Part shown: positions 7,854 through 14,245 of the stretch, piece after piece | Numbering within the stretch: the first letter of the stretch is position 1 | How the letters are laid out: each line of letters begins with the position of its first letter | Assembly: GCA_900759335.1 (NCBI GenBank) | Contig: CAAEUX010000031.1 | Span: 1-27,067, forward strand | Direction of reading: 5' to 3' | DNA: 27,067 nt | From: an uncultured Collinsella sp. | Lineage (GTDB): Bacteria > Actinomycetota > Coriobacteriia > Coriobacteriales > Coriobacteriaceae | Position numbers and translations under genes: made by a program | Notes under the pieces: model-generated | What the model saw: only the letters and a program-made list of their open reading frames with translations | Database searches by the model: none | What the model was told of the DNA's origin: nothing

Positions 7854-8216
7854 TTACTCCTTGGGGAAAACGAGGCCGTCAATGCAAACGTCAACGCGCT
7901 CGACCTCGACGCCCACCTGAGCATCGATGGCGGCGACCACGGCGGCGCGAACGGCCTCGGCGAGTTTCTTGAACGGATAGCCAAAGAACACCACGACACG
8001 CACGGTGAGTGCGAGCTTGTCGCCAACGACCTCGGCCTCGACCGCCGGCTCGGAAGCCGGGGCCTTGGACGAGAGCATCATGGAGACAAGGTTGGTGGCA
8101 AGGTCCTTGACGCCAACGGAGGCGATGCCCTCGACATCGGACACGGCGCGCGAGACGATGGCGGTCAGAACATCGGGCGAAATGCCGATGCCGTCAATCT
8201 TGATTTCCTGGGGCAT
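7854..8216 (-). CDS. Asp23/Gls24-family protein
   Basis: 120 residues. The family signature is visible as ISPDVLTAIVSRAVSDVEGI at the start and a C-terminal half with VRVVVFFGYPFKKLAEAVR. Members are small alkaline-shock or envelope-stress proteins. Those next to nusB resemble B. subtilis YqhY, linked to acetyl-CoA carboxylase control. That link is known only from the relative and is not shown here. The start at 8216 has a strong AGGAGG ribosome binding site. It lies 24 nt after efp in the same operon. Confidence 0.9.
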   Translation of the reverse strand: MPQEIKIDGIGISPDVLTAIVSRAVSDVEGIASVGVKDLATNLVSMMLSSKAPASEPAVEAEVVGDKLALTVRVVVFFGYPFKKLAEAVRAAVVAAIDAQVGVEVERVDVCIDGLVFPKE

Positions 8217-8240
8217 GAGTCCTCCTAGAAGAGTTGGTTG

Positions 8241-8804
8241 CTAGACGCGGGAGACGAACTTGCCGTCGCGGGTGTCAACCTTGATGACCTCGCCCTCGTT
8301 GAGGTACATGGGGACCTGGATGACAGCGCCGGTGTCAATCGTGGCCGGCTTGGTGGAACCCTGGACGGTGTCGCCCTTAAAGCCCGGGTCGGTCTGGACG
8401 ATGGTGGTCTCGATGAACATCGGCGGAGTCACGCCCATGAGCTCATCGTCAGCGAAGAGCAGCTGGCAGATGTCGTTCTCGCGCAGCCACTTGGAGTTCT
8501 CGCCCACCATGTCCTCGGGAACGGGAACCTGCTCATAGGTCTCATTGTCCATGAAGATGTAGTCGGCGCCATCGTTGTAGAGGTACTGGAACTCACGGGT
8601 GGTGAGCATAACGCTCTCGAACTTGGTGCCGGCGTTGCAGGTGTTCTCGACGACGCGACCGCTCTTGATGTCGCGGGTCTTGTAGCGCACAAACGCGCCG
8701 CCCTTGCCCGGCTTAACATGCTGGAACTCGACGATGGTGTAGACCTTGTCCTTAATGCGGAGACCGAGGCCGTTCTTGAAGTCGGCGGTAGAAATGGTAG
8801 GCAT
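8241..8804 (-). CDS. efp: translation elongation factor P
   Basis: A 187-residue, three-domain EF-P that relieves ribosome stalling at polyproline stretches. The tip loop of domain I reads VKPGKGGAFVR and carries Lys at 34, the position modified in E. coli. No modification gene (epmA/epmB type) is in this window. The true start is MPTISTADFK at 8804, preceded by AGAAAGG. An in-frame upstream start would add 11 residues that do not fit. It is the first gene of the efp-recN operon. The polyproline-rich MltG N-terminus encoded nearby is a plausible client protein (inference). Confidence 0.97.
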   Translation of the reverse strand: MPTISTADFKNGLGLRIKDKVYTIVEFQHVKPGKGGAFVRYKTRDIKSGRVVENTCNAGTKFESVMLTTREFQYLYNDGADYIFMDNETYEQVPVPEDMVGENSKWLRENDICQLLFADDELMGVTPPMFIETTIVQTDPGFKGDTVQGSTKPATIDTGAVIQVPMYLNEGEVIKVDTRDGKFVSRV

Positions 8805-8861
8805 AGCGACCTTTCTTGTTATGGGCAGAACGCACAAGCGTCCAAATTACATACGACCGAA

Positions 8862-8867
8862 ATTATA
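8862..8867 (-). promoter_or_regulatory. -10 box of the efp operon
   Basis: On the minus strand a perfect TATAAT is preceded directly by GTG. No good -35 hexamer is found at 16-18 bp. Transcription would begin near 8855, giving a leader of about 50 nt ahead of efp. Confidence 0.6.
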
Positions 8868-8897
8868 CACTTACAGACGGCGCCTGCAGCGAGCGCA

Positions 8898-8940
8898 TAA
8901 AAAGAGAACGCGGGGCGTCCGAATCGATCCGGACGCCCCG
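8898..8940 (-). terminator. terminator of the M24 peptidase gene
   Basis: A perfect 10-bp stem, CGGGGCGTCC (8911-8920) with GGACGCCCCG (8931-8940), is followed on the minus strand by CTCTTTTTA. It lies just past the peptidase stop codon and upstream of the efp promoter, separating the two transcripts. Confidence 0.85.
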
Positions 8941-8963
8941 CCCCAAAAATCTATCGAAATGGG

Positions 8964-10094
8964 CTAGCAATCGATGACGTGGAGGTCATGCGGCGTCTTG
9001 GTGAAGGGCTCGTAGCCGTTCTCGGTGACCACGCCGTAGTCCTCCAGGCGCACGCCGCCCACACCGGGCAGGTACACGCCGGGCTCCATGGTGATAACCG
9101 AGCCAACCTCGATGATATTCTTGCTGCGGTTGAAGTTGGGCAGCTCGTGGATGTCGATACCGACGCCGTGGCCCAGGCCATGGTTGTAGTAATCGCCATA
9201 GCCGGCATCGCCGATGATCTTCTTGGAAAGCTTGAAAATGTCGTTGCCCTCGACGCCCGGATGGATAGCAGCGACACACTCCTCGTGGGTGCGGCGCACG
9301 AGCGCGTACAGGTCGAGCTGCTCCTGCGTGGGCTCGCCCATCACGACGGTACGCGTCATGTCGGAACGATAATCGCAGTAGCCCGCGCCGTAATCCATGA
9401 GGACGAAGTCGCCCTTCTCGATCACGCGGTCACTCGGCACAGCATGCGGGTTGGCGGTGTTGGGGCCGCTCGCCACAATAGAGCCGAAGGCCAGGCTGTC
9501 GGCGCCGTTGGCGAACATAAAGTTCTCGAGCTCGTTGCGAACCTGCTTCTCGGTCATGCCGGGCTTAATAAAGCCGAGCATGTGCTGGAAGGCGGCATCG
9601 GTGATCGACTGCGCATGGCGCATGAGCTCGATCTCCTCGGCGTCCTTGATGGCGCGCATCTTGCGGATGTCGTCATGCATCAGCGGCAGCATGCAGGCAA
9701 CGGAGCGGTCCTCCAGGCCGCGCTGAATACCCTGGTAGAAGTTAATCTGCATATCGTCCTCGACAGCGCAGACGCGGCACTTGTTGGCTGCAATCTTGCC
9801 GGCGACCCAACCGGGGATGGTGCCCTCGTCCATGTCGTAGACCCAGGGGCTGCCGGCGGGCGTGTTCTCCTCAAAGCTGTTGAGGTAGCGCGAGTCGGTA
9901 TGGAACAGGCACTGGTCAGCCGTAATAAACGCCGCGTGCGGGAACTCGAAGGTGTAGTCGAAGACGCCCTTCACGCCCGTGAGCCAACGAAGATTGGCCT
10001 CGTCGCGTACCACGATAGCGTCGTAGCCGCGCTCGACCATCAAGGCACGGACACGTTCGATACGACCGGCAGGACCGGCAGCAAACTCAGACAT
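8964..10094 (-). CDS. M24-family Xaa-Pro peptidase
   Basis: A 376-residue cytoplasmic metallopeptidase of the aminopeptidase P / Xaa-Pro dipeptidase type, which cleaves beside proline. An N-terminal creatinase-like domain (about 8-150) precedes the pita-bread catalytic domain. All five metal ligands are visible: D234 (VLMDYGA), D245 (SDMTRT), H309 (GLGHGVG), E337 (TMEPGVY) and E351 (VRLEDYG). The start at 10094 has AGAAAGGA ahead. It precedes efp, the usual neighbour in many Gram-positive genomes, although a terminator separates them. Aminopeptidase and dipeptidase activity cannot be told apart from sequence. Confidence 0.93.
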   Translation of the reverse strand: MSEFAAGPAGRIERVRALMVERGYDAIVVRDEANLRWLTGVKGVFDYTFEFPHAAFITADQCLFHTDSRYLNSFEENTPAGSPWVYDMDEGTIPGWVAGKIAANKCRVCAVEDDMQINFYQGIQRGLEDRSVACMLPLMHDDIRKMRAIKDAEEIELMRHAQSITDAAFQHMLGFIKPGMTEKQVRNELENFMFANGADSLAFGSIVASGPNTANPHAVPSDRVIEKGDFVLMDYGAGYCDYRSDMTRTVVMGEPTQEQLDLYALVRRTHEECVAAIHPGVEGNDIFKLSKKIIGDAGYGDYYNHGLGHGVGIDIHELPNFNRSKNIIEVGSVITMEPGVYLPGVGGVRLEDYGVVTENGYEPFTKTPHDLHVIDC

Positions 10095-10120
10095 GCAGAT
10101 TCCTTTCTTGTTGTCTCTAT

Positions 10121-10189
10121 AAAGACGGGACGGGTCTCAATCAACGTACGGAATCGTATGCGATCCGCAACCGATTGAAAACCCGCCCC
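10121..10189 (-). terminator. long stem-loop between aroB and the M24 peptidase gene
   Basis: Arms 10127-10142 (GGGACGGGTCTCAATC) and 10173-10189 pair with few mismatches. A nested pair, CGGAATCG with CGATCCG, lies inside. On the minus strand the stem is followed by GTCTTTATAG, a short T-rich tract. It probably ends the alaS-aroB transcript, or acts as a partial terminator or attenuator ahead of the peptidase gene. Confidence 0.5.
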
Positions 10190-10226
10190 TCAACATGATA
10201 CGAAAGACGATGGATGTCAATAAATC

Positions 10227-11336
10227 TTAGAGAAGTTCTTTGCGAGAAGCCAAGTAGGCATGAGCGTGGCGCACAAGAACCTCGTCCTCAACGCTCGTTA
10301 GACGAATGGCGCCGAGCGCTGCGGGCAGCGGCAGCATGCTGCGGTTCGAGCGGGCGAACTGCTGCTTGCGGAACTCCTCGATATATGCGGCAGGCTCCAG
10401 ATCGAAGGCAAGTTCCTCGATACCAAAGTCCTCCAAGCAGTCATCAACCTCAAAGACGTAATCGATATCGAAGTCGCAGGCGTCGTGGGCAAGGCGCGCC
10501 TCAAAGCGCATGCCCTCGGACAACAGCTGGTAGGCAGGGACCTGCGAAGCGGCATCGCCCAAGCAGGTGCGCAGGGTGCGCTCCCCCGTCTTGCCAAAAT
10601 CGAGCGCATGGCGGGCGCTCGGGTTCGTGGCCATCAGTACGTCTTTACGGGCAGTCTGAGACCATTGAACGGCATTGACGAGCGCAACCTCCTCGCCCGC
10701 GAGAATCTCGGGGACGGTCTCAGTAAACTGATTCCAGCGGGACTTGCTGCTCGAAAGCATGGTGCCAACAAGTACCACATAGCCGAGCTTGAGGTCCTCG
10801 GGGTCCGCCTCGCGAACAAGGTCGAGGTCACACACGACCAAACCCGGTTCGGGACGGAACGCAATGGCGGGAAGCGAATTGGCCGACGAGGCGACGAGCG
10901 GCTTCATGGTCGTCGCGACCGTGAGCATGGCGTCGAAGGTCGTCGGCAGCAGCGCGCACTCGGTTCGGCCACACCACTGGTTGGCGCACCAGCTAACAAC
11001 CGAGCAGGTTGCGGCATCGCCAACGGCGACAACCAGATCGTCGCAGGTAATGCCGTTGGCAGACAGGGCGCCAAAGATCGCATCGGCATCGGCCAGCGTG
11101 GCACCAGCAGGCGAAAGCTCAAGGACTAGCAGCGACACGGCAAAACCGGCGTCGACCAGAGCATGCTCGACGACCTCACCAAAACGCTCGGATGTGGCGT
11201 CGTTCCAAACCACCATCGCGCGCTTAGGCTTGCCCACAGCCGAGGAAAACATGCGCGACAGTTCATCGAACGCACCCAATCCGACACGGACATCGACGCT
11301 GCGGTTTTGGAAATTGATCAGTTGACGGCGAATCAT
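10227..11336 (-). CDS. aroB: AroB-like protein with lost active site
   Basis: 369 residues, aligning by eye along its whole length with 3-dehydroquinate synthase (landmarks LLPTTFDAM at 129-137 and VVCDLDLV at 167-174). The catalytic features are gone. The NAD loop GGGxxGD is VGDAAT. The SSVGGKT segment is TVATTMK. The metal-binding Glu in GLAEVIKYG is Val188. The His motif GHTFGHA is GKTGERT (248-254). The LHGE His is replaced in LLSEG. It is therefore very unlikely to make dehydroquinate. The open frame is intact and well placed: its ATG at 11336 overlaps the aroK stop as ATGA. It may be a pseudoenzyme with another role, a partner of AroK, or a slowly decaying gene. An in-frame ATG 33 nt upstream is possible but lies inside aroK. 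Confidence 0.85.
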   Translation of the reverse strand: MIRRQLINFQNRSVDVRVGLGAFDELSRMFSSAVGKPKRAMVVWNDATSERFGEVVEHALVDAGFAVSLLVLELSPAGATLADADAIFGALSANGITCDDLVVAVGDAATCSVVSWCANQWCGRTECALLPTTFDAMLTVATTMKPLVASSANSLPAIAFRPEPGLVVCDLDLVREADPEDLKLGYVVLVGTMLSSSKSRWNQFTETVPEILAGEEVALVNAVQWSQTARKDVLMATNPSARHALDFGKTGERTLRTCLGDAASQVPAYQLLSEGMRFEARLAHDACDFDIDYVFEVDDCLEDFGIEELAFDLEPAAYIEEFRKQQFARSNRSMLPLPAALGAIRLTSVEDEVLVRHAHAYLASRKELL

Positions 11337-11866
11337 AGCAGCCCACGCTCCAAAAGCATCTCGGCACAAAGGTAGGAAACGTCCTCGAAGGACTTGTTGC
11401 GAATATCAAGGGTAAGGTCGGCGGCCTGGCGATACAGCGGACGGCGATGCTCAAACAGGCGCGCGGCATGCTCGGGAGAGCGAAAATCGGGGCGCGTGTC
11501 GGACCGACGAATCTGGCGAATCGAATCCTCGAAGTCGCCCTCGAGGTAAACGCACGTACCCATATCGTGCATCAGCTCAATATTCACCGGCGTCTCGACG
11601 ATACCGCCCCCGCACGAAACCAACAGGCTGCGCTCGCTTTGGAGCGAACGGAGCGCCGAGGTCTCGAGCTCACGAAAACGATCCTCGCCCTCGGTCTCAA
11701 AAATCTCGGTTACCGACTTACCGCAACGGCGCACGACCAGTCGGTCGGTATCGATAAAACGCCGCTTGAACATAGTGCCGACGTTGCGCGCGAGCGTCGA
11801 TTTGCCCGCGCCCAAAAAGCCGATAAAGAAGATATGGTCGCAGCCGTGTTTGGTGTGCTGGGACAT
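11333..11866 (-). CDS. aroK: shikimate kinase
   Basis: A 177-residue P-loop kinase that phosphorylates shikimate in aromatic amino-acid synthesis. Walker A GFLGAGKST is at 16-24. The shikimate-binding residues are present: D39/D41 in DTDRLV, R65 in EDRFRELE, GGG at 86-88, and an Arg in the EHRRPLY stretch. The lid reads TRPDFR. In contrast to its AroB-like neighbour, every expected functional residue is in place. It begins 8 nt after yqeG and overlaps aroB by 4 nt. Confidence 0.94.
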   Translation of the reverse strand: MSQHTKHGCDHIFFIGFLGAGKSTLARNVGTMFKRRFIDTDRLVVRRCGKSVTEIFETEGEDRFRELETSALRSLQSERSLLVSCGGGIVETPVNIELMHDMGTCVYLEGDFEDSIRQIRRSDTRPDFRSPEHAARLFEHRRPLYRQAADLTLDIRNKSFEDVSYLCAEMLLERGLL

Positions 11867-11874
11867 AGCGAGAC

Positions 11875-12372
11875 CTATTCCTCGCAGTGAAGGTCGCGCA
11901 GGGCCCGGCGCTCAAAGATACGGAAGATCTGCGTATACCACAGGTCCTGCGTCGCCTGCGGCTTTACCAGGATGGTATCGACGCCGGCGAAATTGCCGCT
12001 CCACACGTCCGTGTAGAGCTGATCACCGATCAGCACCGCCTCGTCGGCTGTGGCGCCGAGGCGCTTAAGACCCGCCTTGAGGGCAAACGGCGCCGGCTTC
12101 ATGGCGTGGCTGATGGCCTCGAGTCCCAGCTCGCGTGCAGAGCTCATGACCTGGTCGCGATGCCAGTTGTTGGACACCATGCACAGCTTAAAACCTTTGG
12201 CGCGGGCGGCGTCGAGCCAAGCAGAAACCGCGGCGGGAACCTGCTCGGTGTCGCGCGGCACCAGGGTGTTATCGCGATCGAGCAGAATGGCGCGTTTGCC
12301 ATCGGCCCACAGGGTATCAAGGTCGATGCGATCGACCGAGGCAACGTATCGTTTGGGGCTAAAAATCCTCAT
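11875..12372 (-). CDS. yqeG: YqeG-family HAD phosphatase
   Basis: A 165-residue HAD-superfamily, subfamily IIIA protein. The nucleophile motif reads LLDRDNTLVP, motif II is in MVSNNW, and the C-terminal motif GDQLYTDVWSGNFAG supplies the metal-binding Asp pair. The substrate is unknown in this family. The start is the ATG at 12372 (MRIFSPKRYV). A longer in-frame extension reaching back into mltG is Arg/Ser-rich shadow sequence. It is separated from the mltG stop by one base, so it is almost surely co-translated. Confidence 0.92.
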   Translation of the reverse strand: MRIFSPKRYVASVDRIDLDTLWADGKRAILLDRDNTLVPRDTEQVPAAVSAWLDAARAKGFKLCMVSNNWHRDQVMSSARELGLEAISHAMKPAPFALKAGLKRLGATADEAVLIGDQLYTDVWSGNFAGVDTILVKPQATQDLWYTQIFRIFERRALRDLHCEE

Positions 12373-12373
12373 G

Positions 12374-13807
12374 CTAATTCCAAGACTGTTGATGCTCTTC
12401 GTAGGTTTGCGAGAAGTACTCCTCGTCCTGCGTAATGTAGAAATACAGGTCCTCGGAGTCGGTCGGCTCAAGCGTGGCCTTGAGTGCCTCGAGCGACGGA
12501 GAGCAGATGGGCGTGGGCGGCAGACCCTCGTGTTTATAGGTGTTATACGGACTATCGCTCTGCAGGTCGTCGGCGGTAACCTCGCCACCGGTGACATACA
12601 TCATGGTCGCATCGCTGTTGAGATAGCGCAGACCGTCGAGTTTGCCGGCAAGGCGGTTGTAGAAGACCGAGGCCACGTGCGCACGTTGATCGGCGTTGAG
12701 GCCCTCGCGCTCAACGATAGAGGCCAAGTTGACGATGTCGTAGTCGGACATCTCCACACCGTAGCGTTCCTTGATCTTGGCTTCGCAGCTCGCAAAGTCA
12801 AGCGACTTGTACTCGGTCTTAAACTGATCGAGCATAGCGCGAATCACGCCATCGGCCGTCGGCGAATCACCCAACGAATAGGTCTTGGGGAACAAGAAAC
12901 CCTCGAGCGAGTCGTTGGCGGCGCCCTTAAGGAAGCTATAGTCGTCCACGTAGTTGGAGGCCTTGGCCTGGTTGAGGAAGTCTTCCTTAGAGATGCTGTC
13001 GTAGGCCTGGGCCACACGGTCGGCGACTTGATCGACCGTCAGGCCCTCAGGGATAGTCAGCGTATTGGAGCCCGCGTTGGGGCCTTCCATGAGCTGCTGA
13101 ACAACCTTGGTCGCATCCATGAGTGTGGTGAACGAATAATCACCAGGCTTGAGCGACATATCGGCGTTGAGCTTTTTCACCGCCGCATAGTAATCCTTGG
13201 GATTTTCTACGATATGGTTCTCGGAGAGAATCGAAGCGATGCTGTCACCCGAGGCACCATCGGGAATCGTGATAGTAACCTGCTGGCCTGCAACGACTTT
13301 CGCACCCTCACCGCCAAAGAAGCCCTTGACGGCTGGCACGACAAAGAAAACGATCGCGACAAGCGCAAGCACGGCAACAACGCCACCGATAATCATAGGC
13401 ACCGGGGAGCTTTTCTTTTGAGCACCGCGACGAGCATGCGTGTTGTAGCTCGAGCGGGTCGCCGGAGCAACGCCATGCGAACCACGAGCGTGATGCGAAT
13501 TCGATTGGGGGGCCTGCGTTCGCTGGGTAGGTGCCTGCTGCTTAAAGCGGGTGCCGCCTGCAGGCCGGGCCGTACGAGCAGCGGGCTGCTGAGCCGCGTG
13601 AGAAGCCGGATGCTGAACCGAACGAGCAGAAGGCTGCTGACCCGTCCGTTGAACAGGTTGGGCCGAACGAGAGAAGGACTGCGCCGGGCGCGCGACAGGC
13701 TGAGCTGCGCGCTGCGTCGGCTGTGCCGGACGCTGGTCAGGCTGGGCAGGGCGCGACGCCGGCTGCTGTGTACGATTCGGCTGGCGCGGATCGGAAGCAC
13801 TAGGCAT
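12374..13807 (-). CDS. mltG: endolytic transglycosylase MltG
   Basis: A 477-residue membrane-bound YceG/MltG protein that cuts nascent glycan strands and thereby ends peptidoglycan chain growth. The first 135 or so residues are a cytoplasmic tail very rich in Pro, Gln, Ala and Arg, with degenerate RPAQP-type repeats. One membrane helix is at about 137-160. The LysM-like and catalytic domain follows, with catalytic Glu in SIVERE (near 366). The conserved YNRL and LNSDATMMY stretches come next. The start at 13807 has an excellent GAGGAGG site and overlaps the ruvX stop by 8 nt. The long disordered tail is unusual for the family core but not unknown in actinobacteria. Confidence 0.93.
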   Translation of the reverse strand: MPSASDPRQPNRTQQPASRPAQPDQRPAQPTQRAAQPVARPAQSFSRSAQPVQRTGQQPSARSVQHPASHAAQQPAARTARPAGGTRFKQQAPTQRTQAPQSNSHHARGSHGVAPATRSSYNTHARRGAQKKSSPVPMIIGGVVAVLALVAIVFFVVPAVKGFFGGEGAKVVAGQQVTITIPDGASGDSIASILSENHIVENPKDYYAAVKKLNADMSLKPGDYSFTTLMDATKVVQQLMEGPNAGSNTLTIPEGLTVDQVADRVAQAYDSISKEDFLNQAKASNYVDDYSFLKGAANDSLEGFLFPKTYSLGDSPTADGVIRAMLDQFKTEYKSLDFASCEAKIKERYGVEMSDYDIVNLASIVEREGLNADQRAHVASVFYNRLAGKLDGLRYLNSDATMMYVTGGEVTADDLQSDSPYNTYKHEGLPPTPICSPSLEALKATLEPTDSEDLYFYITQDEEYFSQTYEEHQQSWN

Positions 13808-14228
13808 GCGAAACCTCCTCGTTTTTACGATCGAGCCACGTCTGCAAAAACAGGCTGGCGGCAATCATGTCGATCTTGCCCCTCATCTGCTTTTCGTTGA
13901 GTCCCTGCTCGCGCAGGATACGCTTGGCCTCTTGCGAGGACAGACGCTCGTCCTCAAACTCCAACGGAAGATCGAGCTCGTCGGCAATCTTTTGCGCCAC
14001 AGCGGCAACGCGCTCGGCCTGAGGGCCGGGCTCACCGGCCATGGTCAGGGGACGTCCGCTTACCAGGATGTCGGGCTCATAGTCCTCAACCAGGTAGCGG
14101 AACGTCTTGGCCATACCGGTGACCTCGGCAGCCGGAAGCACCTTGACAGGCATCGCCATCTTGCCATCACGGCTCGAGACGGCGATGCCAATCCTGGTCT
14201 CCCCTATGTCCAGCGCGAGCGCAACCAC
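13800..14228 (-). CDS. ruvX: RuvX/YqgF RNase H-fold nuclease
   Basis: A 142-residue member of the YqgF family, annotated as putative Holliday-junction resolvase and involved in pre-16S rRNA processing in E. coli. Conserved elements are ALDIGETRIGIAVS with the first Asp, SGRPLTMAGEPGPQA, FEDERLSS, and the C-terminal KIDMIAASLFLQ. The start is GTG at 14228, 17 nt after alaS, with only a weak ribosome binding site. alaS-ruvX-mltG is a common Gram-positive order. Confidence 0.93.
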   Translation of the reverse strand: MVALALDIGETRIGIAVSSRDGKMAMPVKVLPAAEVTGMAKTFRYLVEDYEPDILVSGRPLTMAGEPGPQAERVAAVAQKIADELDLPLEFEDERLSSQEAKRILREQGLNEKQMRGKIDMIAASLFLQTWLDRKNEEVSHA

Positions 14229-14245
14229 AGTGACTTCTTAGATTC

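Noticed and set aside
8979..10178. A 399-codon plus-strand frame opposite the M24 peptidase
   Set aside because: The minus strand has all five metal ligands in place; the plus frame is a shadow.
13540..13790. A possible CRISPR or tandem repeat in the irregular repeats near the start of mltG
   Set aside because: The repeats are short, degenerate, in frame and coding for the Pro/Gln-rich tail; there are no constant repeats with unique spacers.
12050..13900. A 616-codon plus-strand frame opposite yqeG and mltG
   Set aside because: It spans two real genes and their junction, has an Arg-rich random-looking end, and no ribosome binding site or family match.
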